From: Pigmentiphaga litoralis
GTDB taxonomy: Bacteria; Pseudomonadota; Gammaproteobacteria; Burkholderiales; Burkholderiaceae_B
Reading direction: 5' to 3'
NCBI RefSeq assembly: GCF_013408655.1
Contig: NZ_JACCBP010000001.1
Span: 3,348,001-3,412,000, forward strand
Length of the DNA: 64,000 nt
The translations under genes were made by a program, and so were the position numbers. Positions 55,784 through 64,000 of the stretch are shown here, piece after piece (the first letter of the stretch is position 1; each line of letters starts with the position of its first letter). A model generated the notes under the pieces. It saw nothing but the letters and a program-made list of their open reading frames with translations, was not told the DNA's origin and did not search any database.

Positions 55784-55927
55784 CCGTAATGCCCGCAGTG
55801 TTCTACAGCTTATGGCGAAAGTTCCCCAGATGTGGAGGAAACGGTAGCGCATTGTGTAAAAGGCAGTTGATACTTGGCCCGACAGCAGGTCAAGACAGCA
55901 CGTTCACAACGGTGGGAAGGGGCAACT

Positions 55928-56380
55928 ATGAGCATCATGAAGGAATTCCGCGCATTCGCCATGCGCGGCAATGTGGTCGATCTGGCGGTTGGCGTGATCA
56001 TTGGCGCGGCGTTCAGCAAGATCGTCGATTCGCTGGTGAAGGACATCATCATGCCGCTGGTCAACCTGATCCTGGGCGGATCGGTGGACTTCAGCAACAA
56101 GTTCCTGGTGCTCCGATTGCCGGCCGACTACAGCGGGCCGATGAATTACGACGCACTGACCAAGGCCGGCGCAACCGTGCTGGGCTGGGGCAACTTCGTC
56201 ACCATCCTGATCAACTTCATTCTGCTGGCGTTCGTGATCTTCTGGATGATCAAGCTGATGAATCGCGCCAAGGCCCGCTTCGAGCGTGAAGAACCCGCCG
56301 CGGCGCCCGCTGCCACCCCGGAAGACGTGGTGCTGCTGCGTGAAATCCGCGATGCGCTGACGCGCCAGCGGCTGGGCTGA
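55928..56380 (+). CDS. mscL: Large-conductance mechanosensitive channel
   Basis: 150 residues. The N-terminal [23 protein letters not shown] block is the first membrane helix, and the second is near residue 90 ([17 protein letters not shown]). A charged C-terminal helix ends it. MscL is a pentameric pressure-release channel of the inner membrane. AAGGGG precedes the ATG at 55928. Confidence 0.96.
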   Translation: MSIMKEFRAFAMRGNVVDLAVGVIIGAAFSKIVDSLVKDIIMPLVNLILGGSVDFSNKFLVLRLPADYSGPMNYDALTKAGATVLGWGNFVTILINFILLAFVIFWMIKLMNRAKARFEREEPAAAPAATPEDVVLLREIRDALTRQRLG

Positions 56381-56390
56381 GCATCCTGGC

Positions 56391-56432
56391 CGCCCGCCAC
56401 GGCGGGCGGCGGCCCCGGACTTTGGTCCGGGG
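56391..56432. terminator. Double hairpin between convergent mscL and Nif3-like genes
   Basis: A stem CGCCCGCC / GGCGGGCG (56391-56408) and a second one CCCCGGAC / GTCCGGGG (56413-56432) lie right after mscL. T-runs are poor, so they may act as weak bidirectional terminators. Confidence 0.5.
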
Positions 56433-56446
56433 TCCCTTCCCTGCCC

Positions 56447-57250
56447 TTACACCGGGTTGTTGATGTCGACAAAGTCCACACGCACCCCGAACCGTTCTGC
56501 AATCGCCTCACCCAGGGCCTGGACGCCATATCGTTCCGTGGCGTGATGCCCCGCGGCCAGGAAACCTACGCGCGTTTCGCGCGCCAGGTGCACGGTGGGT
56601 TCCGACACCTCTCCGGTGATGTAGGCATCGGCGCCTGCGTCGATCGCATCCTGCAGCATGCCCTGCGCCGCGCCGGTGCACCACGCGATGCGGGACACCG
56701 GCTGATTCGGGTCGCCGACCACCAGGGGCGGGCGTTGCAGGCGCTGGGCCACGCGGTCGGCCAGGGCACCCAGGGTCCGGATGCCGTCGGCCTGTCCCAG
56801 CCAGATCAGGCCGTCGCTGCCCGTCTGTTCCGGCTTGCCGTTGACCAGGTTGGGCGTGATGCCCAGTACGCGCGCCAGCTGGGCGTTATTGCCCAGCACC
56901 GGATGGGCGTCCAGGGGCAGGTGATAGGCCAGCAGATTCAGGTCATGGCCCAGGGTCAGCGCCAGCCGCGTCCGGCGGATGCCCCGCACCCGCGGGTCTT
57001 CGTTTTTCCAGAACCAGCCGTGATGGACCAGCAGCGTATCGGCCCCGACCGAAATCGCATGACGAATAATTGCCTCGGAAGCCGTCACCCCGGCGATAAT
57101 ATGGCGGATCACTGGGCGTCCTTCAACCTGGAGCCCGTTCGGACAGTAGTCGCGGAACCGGTCCGACTGCAGCTCGGCGGCCAGCCATGACACCAGATCT
57201 TCGGTGCGCGCGCTGCCGGTTTGCGTTTGCGGTGGTTCGCCTGCCATCAT
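56447..57250 (-). CDS. Nif3-like dinuclear metal-centre protein
   Basis: 267 residues from the ATG at 57250, with GGAG seven bases upstream. It has the NIF3 family metal-binding blocks: CPNGLQVEG, a LLVHHGWFW His pair, and the C-terminal FLAAGHHATERYG block. Family members form hexamers with two metal ions; the bacterial function is unclear (GTP cyclohydrolase-type and stress roles have been proposed). It diverges from the HtrA gene with 30 bases between starts. Confidence 0.9.
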   Translation of the reverse strand: MMAGEPPQTQTGSARTEDLVSWLAAELQSDRFRDYCPNGLQVEGRPVIRHIIAGVTASEAIIRHAISVGADTLLVHHGWFWKNEDPRVRGIRRTRLALTLGHDLNLLAYHLPLDAHPVLGNNAQLARVLGITPNLVNGKPEQTGSDGLIWLGQADGIRTLGALADRVAQRLQRPPLVVGDPNQPVSRIAWCTGAAQGMLQDAIDAGADAYITGEVSEPTVHLARETRVGFLAAGHHATERYGVQALGEAIAERFGVRVDFVDINNPV

Positions 57251-57280
57251 TGTCAATCTCCTACGTCCAGAAGTGTTTAC

Positions 57281-58459
<1,179 letters not shown>

Positions 58460-58515
58460 TGGAATGAGCCGCGGGATCGCAAGGCCTGTTCCCTCCCCGA
58501 TTCGTCCGCAGCAAC

Positions 58516-58550
58516 AAAAACGCCAGCGCTGGAAACAGCCTGGCGTTTTT
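58516..58550. terminator. Bidirectional terminator after the HtrA gene
   Basis: AACGCCAG and CTGGCGTT pair around a short inner stem-loop, with an A-run on the left and a T-run on the right. It can end transcripts from both the HtrA gene (+) and the Liv-type operon (-). Confidence 0.8.
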
Positions 58551-58596
58551 TATTGGTGGCATACGAAGTACGTAATCGACGGCGAGTGCTTGCCCC

Positions 58597-59382
58597 TTAG
58601 TGCTTGCCCAAGCCCAGATAGCTTTCGACCACACGCGGGTCGTCGGCCAGTTCGCGCGCGGGGCCGGACAGCACCACCTTGCCGGTCTCCAGCACGTACG
58701 CGTAGTCGGCCGTCTGCAAGGCCGCGCGGGCGTTCTGCTCGACCAGCAGGATCGCCACGCCGCGGGCCTTCAGTTCGTTGATGATGTGGAAGATCTCTTT
58801 CACGATCTTTGGCGCCAGCCCCAGCGACGGCTCATCCAGCAGCAGCAACCGTGGCTTGGCCATCAGCGCGCGGCCCAGCGCCAGCATCTGGCGCTCGCCG
58901 CCCGACAGGGTGCCGGCCAGTTGCTTGCGGCGGTCTTTCAGGCGGGGGAACAGCGTGAAGACCTCTTCCATCGACGCAGCCTGATCGCGCTCGCCGCGGC
59001 GGTAGCGCGAAAACGCCCCCAGCAGCAGGTTGTCTTCCACCGTCATTTCACCGAACAGCTCGCGCTTTTCCGGGACAAGATTCAGACCCAGGGCCACCAT
59101 TTTTTCGATCTCGGGCTGCGGCTGCACCACGCCATCGATCGTGACCGTGCCGCGCGAGGGCAGCAGGCCCATGATGGCGGACAGCATGGTCGTCTTGCCG
59201 GCGCCGTTCGGCCCGATCACGGTCACGATGCTGCCGGCGGGCACGACCAGATCGGCGCCGTGCAAGGCTTCGACCTTGCCGTAGGACACATGCAGGTCGG
59301 ATACGGCAAGCAAAGCGGGCGCGGAGGTGGCCGCCGCGCCGTCCCGCACGCCTGACGTGGGTGATGGTGTCGTTGCGGTCAT
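58597..59382 (-). CDS. Liv-type ABC importer ATPase (LivF-like)
   Basis: A 261-residue ABC ATPase with Walker [10 protein letters not shown], signature LSGGERQ, Walker B LLLDEP and LVEQN. The N-terminal 24 residues are an extra polar extension. It is the last gene of the second Liv-type operon and overlaps the fused permease-ATPase gene by 4 bases. Confidence 0.92.
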   Translation of the reverse strand: MTATTPSPTSGVRDGAAATSAPALLAVSDLHVSYGKVEALHGADLVVPAGSIVTVIGPNGAGKTTMLSAIMGLLPSRGTVTIDGVVQPQPEIEKMVALGLNLVPEKRELFGEMTVEDNLLLGAFSRYRRGERDQAASMEEVFTLFPRLKDRRKQLAGTLSGGERQMLALGRALMAKPRLLLLDEPSLGLAPKIVKEIFHIINELKARGVAILLVEQNARAALQTADYAYVLETGKVVLSGPARELADDPRVVESYLGLGKH

Positions 59383-61199
59383 TCCACGCCTCCCAGATAG
59401 GCTTCGAGCACGCGGGGGTCCTTCTGCACCTGTTCCGGCAACCCTTCGGCGATCTTCTCGCCAAACTCCATCACCACGATCCGATCGGCCAGGCCCATCA
59501 CGAAATCCATGTCATGTTCGACCAGCAGGATGGCCATGCCCTCGGCCCGCAGCGTCGCCAGCGTCTCGGACAAGGCCTTCTTTTCCAGGTAGCGCAGGCC
59601 GGCGGCCGGCTCGTCCAGCAGCAGCAGGCAGGGATCGGCACACAGCGCGCGGGCGATCTCCAGCATGCGTTGCTGGCCCAGGGGCAGCGAACCGGCAGCC
59701 ACCCACAGCTGGTCACCCAGGCCCACCCGGGCAGCCTGGCGGGCGGCTTCAGCCAGCAGCCGCGCTTCTTCTTTCCGGTCCAGCTTGAACGCACCGGTGA
59801 ACAGGCCGTGGACAATGCCGCGGCGTTCGCGCAGGTGGGCACCGATCGCAATGTTCTCGATCACGCTCATTTGCGGCAACAGGCGCACATGCTGGAAGGT
59901 CCGGCCCAGCCCCTGCGCGGCAATGTGGCGCGCGCTGCGGCCGGTCACGGCGTCGCCGCGAAAGCGCACCACGCCCGACGTGGGATCGTCCACGCCCGAC
60001 AACAGGTTGAACATGGTGCTTTTGCCCGCGCCGTTGGGGCCGATCAACGCCAGCACTTCACCGGCGCGCACCGAAAAACTGATGTCGTTGTTGGCAACCA
60101 GGCCGCCAAAACGTTTGGTCAGGTGTTCGGCAGCCAGCACCTCTTCACCCCGCTGCGGCATGGCGCGGCGTTCCAGGGGCGCAACCGCCGTGTCGATGGC
60201 GCGACTGGGCGGCGCAAAGGGCAGCACCTTGCGGGTCAGTTGGGCCAACAGCGGCCACAGACCGTCGCGCGCCCGTTGCAGCAACACGACCAGCAGCACG
60301 CCGAACACGATGGTTTCGAAGCTGCCCGACGCCCCCAGCAAGGACGGCAGCACGTTCTGCAGCCATTGTTTGAGCAGCGTGACCACCCCGGCGCCCAGCA
60401 AGGCGCCCCAGACCTGCGACGCACCGCCGATCACCGCCATGAACAGGTATTCGATGCCGATGCCCAGGCCAAACGGCGTCGGGTTCACGAAGCGCTGCAT
60501 GTGGGCGTAGAGCCAGCCCGACAGCGCGGCCAGCAGCGCCGCGATCACAAAGATGGCGATCCGCGAACGGGCCGTGTCCACGCCCATCGATTCGGCCATC
60601 ACCATGCCGCCCTTGAGCGCACGAATCGCCCGGCCTTCCCGCGAGTCAAGCAGGTTGCTGATCAGCAGCATGGCCACGCCCAGCACGATCCAGATCAGCC
60701 AGAACAGGTCGCGTCCGCCGACCAGTTGCGTGCCGAACAAGGTGATCGGCGGCAAGCCCGACAGACCGGTGTGGCCACCCAGAAAATCGAATGTGCCGAA
60801 CAGGAAGTACAGGCTCAGGCCCCAGGCGATGGTGCCCAGGGGCAGATAGTGGCCCGACAGCCGCAGTGAAATGCCGCCCAGGATCCAGGCGAACGCGCCG
60901 GTGATCAGCAAGCCCAGCAGCAGCCCGGCCCAGGGCGACCCGCCTGTCCATGCCAGCCAGGTGGGCAAGGTCGCGGTCGTCAGCCAGGCCGTGGCGTACG
61001 CACCCAGGCCGACAAAGGCGGCCTGGCCAAACGATGTCAGGCCCCCGACGCCGGTCAGCAGAACCAGTCCCAGGGAGACCAGCGCGGCCAGTCCGATGTA
61101 ATTCAGAAGCGTGACGGTGAATTCGGACAGGCCGAACACCGCGCCCAGCAGCGCCAGCACGCCCGCGGCCACGAGCCAGGAAGGACGCACCCGCATCAT
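59379..61199 (-). CDS. Liv-type fused permease-ATPase (LivM-LivG in one chain)
   Basis: 606 residues from the ATG at 61199, overlapping the LivH-like stop as ATGA. Residues 1 to about 300 are a LivM-type permease ([15 protein letters not shown] block). After a linker near residue 345 (MPQRGEEVL) an ABC ATPase follows with Walker [10 protein letters not shown], signature LPLGQQR and Walker B LLLDEP. No ribosome site precedes the internal ATG at 60161, so it is one polypeptide. Such fusions are known in Burkholderiales. Confidence 0.9.
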   Translation of the reverse strand: MMRVRPSWLVAAGVLALLGAVFGLSEFTVTLLNYIGLAALVSLGLVLLTGVGGLTSFGQAAFVGLGAYATAWLTTATLPTWLAWTGGSPWAGLLLGLLITGAFAWILGGISLRLSGHYLPLGTIAWGLSLYFLFGTFDFLGGHTGLSGLPPITLFGTQLVGGRDLFWLIWIVLGVAMLLISNLLDSREGRAIRALKGGMVMAESMGVDTARSRIAIFVIAALLAALSGWLYAHMQRFVNPTPFGLGIGIEYLFMAVIGGASQVWGALLGAGVVTLLKQWLQNVLPSLLGASGSFETIVFGVLLVVLLQRARDGLWPLLAQLTRKVLPFAPPSRAIDTAVAPLERRAMPQRGEEVLAAEHLTKRFGGLVANNDISFSVRAGEVLALIGPNGAGKSTMFNLLSGVDDPTSGVVRFRGDAVTGRSARHIAAQGLGRTFQHVRLLPQMSVIENIAIGAHLRERRGIVHGLFTGAFKLDRKEEARLLAEAARQAARVGLGDQLWVAAGSLPLGQQRMLEIARALCADPCLLLLDEPAAGLRYLEKKALSETLATLRAEGMAILLVEHDMDFVMGLADRIVVMEFGEKIAEGLPEQVQKDPRVLEAYLGGVE

Positions 61200-62230
61200 T
61201 CTTCCTCCACGTGACGCGACGACAGCGACCGCCACACCAGCACCGGGATGATCAGGGTAAAGACGATCACTTCCTTGTAGGCGCTGGCGCTGAACGACGA
61301 GAACGCTTCCAGCAGGCCCACCAGCAGCGCGCCCGCCGCAGCGATCGGGTAACTGGCCAGCCCGGCAATGATGGCCGCGACAAAGCCCTTCAGACCGATC
61401 AGGAAGCCGGTGTCGTAATAGATGGTCGTGATGGGAGCGATCAAAATGCCCGAGAACACGCCGATCAGCGCGCACAGCGTGAAGCTGAGCTTGCCGGCCA
61501 GGCTGGTCGGGATGCCCATCAGGCGCGCGCCCACGCGGTTGACGGCGGTGGCGCGCAGCGCCTTGCCGTACAGCGTGCGTTCGAACAGCAAGGACAGCAG
61601 CACGATCAGGGCGAGCGAGCAGCCCACCACCCACAGCGTTTGCGCGCTGATCGGCACACCGGCCAGCTCGAAACTGCCTTCGGAAAACGGCGGGGTGCGC
61701 GAACCTTCGGCGCCAAAGAACAGCAGGCCCAGGCCCACCAGCGCCATGTGCACGGCCACCGATACGATCAGCAGCACCAGCACCGAGCTTTCGGCGACCG
61801 GCTGGAAGGCCAGGCGCCAGATCATTGGGCCGAGCGGGACGACCATCACGAAGGTAAACAGGATCTGGACGATCAGCGGCAGTTCGGCAAACGAGACATA
61901 CCGTGCAATGGCCAGCACGACCAGCGGATACACCACGTTCCAGCCGAGCACCGAGGGCACGCGCCGCCAGGACCGGGCGCGAAACGCCGTCCACAGTTCG
62001 ACCACGGCGACCACGGCGCCCGCGCCCACCAGCAGCCAGACGGTGCCGGGCAACTTGCCGGCTTGCAACGCGGCCAGGCTGAGGGCGCCCCAGGCGACGA
62101 ATTCGCCCTGGGGAATGAAGATCACGCGGGTGACCGTAAAGGCCAGGACGAGCGCCAGGCCCAACAGCGCGTAGATCGCGCCATTGGTGATGCCGTCCTG
62201 CACCAGGAAAAGAACTATCTGGAGGTCCAT
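61196..62230 (-). CDS. Liv-type ABC importer permease (LivH-like)
   Basis: 344 residues from the ATG at 62230 (GGAG five bases before). It opens with QDGITNGAIYALLGLALVLAF and carries the coupling loop AVNRVGARLMGIP. It is about 40 residues longer than typical LivH, mostly from a central hydrophilic/hydrophobic extension. It forms the membrane channel with the fused permease-ATPase. Confidence 0.92.
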   Translation of the reverse strand: MDLQIVLFLVQDGITNGAIYALLGLALVLAFTVTRVIFIPQGEFVAWGALSLAALQAGKLPGTVWLLVGAGAVVAVVELWTAFRARSWRRVPSVLGWNVVYPLVVLAIARYVSFAELPLIVQILFTFVMVVPLGPMIWRLAFQPVAESSVLVLLIVSVAVHMALVGLGLLFFGAEGSRTPPFSEGSFELAGVPISAQTLWVVGCSLALIVLLSLLFERTLYGKALRATAVNRVGARLMGIPTSLAGKLSFTLCALIGVFSGILIAPITTIYYDTGFLIGLKGFVAAIIAGLASYPIAAAGALLVGLLEAFSSFSASAYKEVIVFTLIIPVLVWRSLSSRHVEEE

Positions 62231-62276
62231 CTTGACTCCGGAAGGGCCGGAGCCTTCGCCCACCCTCCGCCTGGAT

Positions 62277-63425
62277 TTACTTGATCAGCTTCCAACCGCC
62301 GTTCTCGATCGTCACCATCACGCGTGACCGGTTGTCGAGGCCCACGTGGTCCGTGGCGGTCGGGTTGAAGATGCCGTGTGCGCCGGCCACGTTCTTGACC
62401 TGCTCGAGCGCATCGCGCAGCGCGGTGCGGAACTCGGGCGTGCCCGGCTTGGCTTTTTTCAGGGCTTCCGGCACGGCGGCTTCGATCAGCTTGCCGGCGT
62501 CCCAGGCGTGACCGCCGAAGGTGGACACGGAACCCTTGCCAAAGGCAGCTTCGTACTTCTGCACGTATTCGGTGGCGGACGCCTTGACCGGGTTGCTGTC
62601 GGGCAACTGGTTCCAGACGAGCACGGGGCCGGCCGGCAGGAAGGTGCCGGCGATGTCCTTGCCGCCCACCCGCAGGAAGTCGTTGTTGGCGACGCCGTGG
62701 GTCTGGTAGTACTTGCCGGCGTAGCCGCGTTCCTTCAGCGTTTTCTGGGGCAGCGCGGCGGGGGTGCCGGCGGCGCCGATCAGGACGGCGTCGGGCTTGC
62801 TCGCCATCATCTTGAGGACCTGGCCCGTGACCGACGTATCGGTACGGTTGAAGCGCTCGTTAGTGACAGCCTTGATGCCGGCCGCCGTGGCGGCCTTGTT
62901 GAATTCGGAATACCAGCCTTCGCCGTACGCGTCTGCAAAGCCGATGAACGCCACCGTCTTCACGTTGTTCGCCTTCATGTGCTCGACAATCGCGCCGGCC
63001 ATCTGCGCGTCGTTCTGGGGCGTCTTGAAGGCCCAGCGCTTCTTGCCGTCCAGCGGCTCGACGATCACGGCCGATGCGGCCATCGAGATCAGGGGCGTGC
63101 CGGTCTCGGCGGCCACGTCGATCATCGCCAGCGAATTCGGCGTGACGGTGGAGCCGACCAGGATGTCGACCTTGTCTTCGGTGGTGAGCTTGCGTGCGTT
63201 CTTGACGGCCGTGGTGGTGTCGGTCGCATCGTCCAGGACGATGTAGTTGACCTTCTGCCCTGCAATGGTCTTGGGCATCAAGGTGAACGTGTTCTTTTCC
63301 GGGATGCCCAGCGAAGCGGCGGGACCGGTGGCCGATACGTTCACGCCGACAGTGATGTCGGCGTGCGCGGCAAACGCCGTCGTGGCGAGCGCCAGGGCGA
63401 CGGCCAGTTTGTTCAACACGTGCAT
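62277..63425 (-). CDS. Liv-type periplasmic substrate-binding protein
   Basis: 382 residues from the ATG at 63425 (GGAGA six bases before). A signal peptide ends near AAHA at residue 22, and the mature part starts DITVGVNVSATGPAASLGIP. It is the first gene of the second Liv-type operon. The ligand is unknown; branched-chain or aromatic amino acids are typical. Confidence 0.92.
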   Translation of the reverse strand: MHVLNKLAVALALATTAFAAHADITVGVNVSATGPAASLGIPEKNTFTLMPKTIAGQKVNYIVLDDATDTTTAVKNARKLTTEDKVDILVGSTVTPNSLAMIDVAAETGTPLISMAASAVIVEPLDGKKRWAFKTPQNDAQMAGAIVEHMKANNVKTVAFIGFADAYGEGWYSEFNKAATAAGIKAVTNERFNRTDTSVTGQVLKMMASKPDAVLIGAAGTPAALPQKTLKERGYAGKYYQTHGVANNDFLRVGGKDIAGTFLPAGPVLVWNQLPDSNPVKASATEYVQKYEAAFGKGSVSTFGGHAWDAGKLIEAAVPEALKKAKPGTPEFRTALRDALEQVKNVAGAHGIFNPTATDHVGLDNRSRVMVTIENGGWKLIK

Positions 63426-63474
63426 GCAAGTCTCCAACAAGTTGCGAATCGCCCGGGCATCACCCGGGCCGATT

Positions 63475-64000
63475 TCAATTTTTTTCTACGATCGCCCGTT
63501 CTTCGGTTTCTTTTTTCTTGATGAACCGAGAAACGAGCAGCCCCAATTCGAACAGAACGCACAGCGGCACGGCAAGCATGAACTGGCTGACCACGTCGGG
63601 CGGCGTCACCACGGCGGCGATCACGAACGCGCCCACGACCACATAGCCCCGCGCGGCGGCGAGTTTCTCAACCGTGACCACGCCGGTCTTGACCAGCAGG
63701 ATCACGGCGATTGGCACTTCGAAGGTGATGCCGAAGGCCAGGAACATCGTCATCACGAAGTTCAGGTAGGCCTCGATATCCGGCGCCGGCGTGATCGATT
63801 GCGGCGCGAAGGTCGCAATGAAATGGAACACCGTCTTGAACACGAAGAAGTAGCAGAACGACATGCCCATGATGAACAGCAACGTGCTGGACACAATCAG
63901 CGGCAGCGCCAGCTTCTTTTCGTGCATGTAGAGGCCAGGGGCCACAAAGGCCCAGGCCTGGTACAGCACGACGGGCAAGGCCACCACGAACGCGGCCAGC
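63475..64000 (-). CDS. tatC: Sec-independent protein translocase TatC (C-terminal part, 5' end beyond the window)
   Basis: The C-terminal ~175 residues are visible and the frame is open to base 64000. Blocks FVAPGLYMHEKKLALP, FGITFEVP and AAVVTPPDVVSQ are hallmark TatC sequences of membrane spans 3 to 6. TatC recognises twin-arginine signals such as those on the molybdenum hydroxylase and the Rieske subunit in this window. The last 10 residues (KKKETEERAIVEKN) form a charged cytoplasmic tail. Confidence 0.96.
   Translation of the reverse strand, partial: LAAFVVALPVVLYQAWAFVAPGLYMHEKKLALPLIVSSTLLFIMGMSFCYFFVFKTVFHFIATFAPQSITPAPDIEAYLNFVMTMFLAFGITFEVPIAVILLVKTGVVTVEKLAAARGYVVVGAFVIAAVVTPPDVVSQFMLAVPLCVLFELGLLVSRFIKKKETEERAIVEKN

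Larger units (their letters stand above)
55486..55927. other. AT-rich divergent region between petA and mscL
   Basis: 442 bases without a credible gene. It holds the petA promoter element at 55778-55783 and a 14-bp tandem repeat at 55698-55738, and it is much richer in T and A than its surroundings. An upstream mscL promoter should also be here but I cannot point to it. Confidence 0.6.

Noticed and set aside
60159..60161. Possible separate livG start inside the fused permease-ATPase gene
   Set aside because: No Shine-Dalgarno sequence precedes this ATG and the frame is continuous with the permease, so a single fused chain is the simpler reading.

Overview
The window looks like a chromosomal piece of a high-GC betaproteobacterium of the order Burkholderiales, most likely family Alcaligenaceae (Bordetella / Achromobacter / Pigmentiphaga type). 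The hints are the core gene orders gdhA, hemA-prfA-prmC-grxD and petABC-sspA-sspB, the mscL / Nif3 / HtrA / TatC neighbourhood, and stand-alone Bug-type (tripartite tricarboxylate) binding proteins. The genus cannot be fixed from the sequence alone. No transposase, integrase, CRISPR array or rRNA operon is seen.

Region 1 (1-26 kb) is accessory and catabolic. Positions 1-5645 (+) hold the end of a CrtI-like FAD oxidoreductase, a cyclase-family hydrolase, a protein of the DszB desulfinase family that keeps the Cys/His/Arg catalytic set, and a two-subunit molybdenum hydroxylase of the isoquinoline-oxidoreductase type. Facing it, 10018-5713 (-) is a five-gene operon: a VanB-type reductase, alpha and beta subunits of a ring-hydroxylating oxygenase, an isochorismatase-fold protein with a degenerate active site, and an SDR dehydrogenase. 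It ends in a clear terminator. Diverging from it, 10261-14882 (+) is a complete Liv-type ABC importer followed by an AraC regulator. Together they read as uptake plus ring attack on an aromatic compound. A second unit with a visibly different base composition (19559-15983, -) holds a MarR regulator, a VanA-type oxygenase, an SDR and an alpha/beta hydrolase broken by a frameshift. Then 19823-25997 (+) holds a LysR regulator, a Bug receptor, a D-2-hydroxyacid dehydrogenase and a large FAD/Fe-S D-2-hydroxyacid oxidase.

Region 2 (26-42 kb) starts at a tRNA-Phe gene and is mostly housekeeping: gdhA, hemA, prfA, prmC, grxD, a nucleoside deoxyribosyltransferase-like gene, a Bcr/CflA efflux pump, a Bug receptor, an MBL hydrolase, a LysR regulator, a small lipoprotein, a soluble GAF histidine kinase and a ClsC-like phospholipase D family lipoprotein.

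Region 3 (40.5-51 kb) has envelope and signalling genes: a periplasmic glucan protein (OpgG/D), a GH3 beta-glucosidase, a KaiC-like double ATPase with a receiver-only response regulator, a membrane GGDEF-EAL protein, and a translationally coupled pair of exported redox proteins (catalase-like heme protein and cupredoxin).

Region 4 (51-64 kb) is core again: tRNA-Thr, sspB, sspA, petC, petB, petA, mscL, a Nif3-like gene and an HtrA protease. A second Liv transporter, with permease and ATPase fused in one chain, sits between the HtrA gene and tatC, which runs off the right edge.
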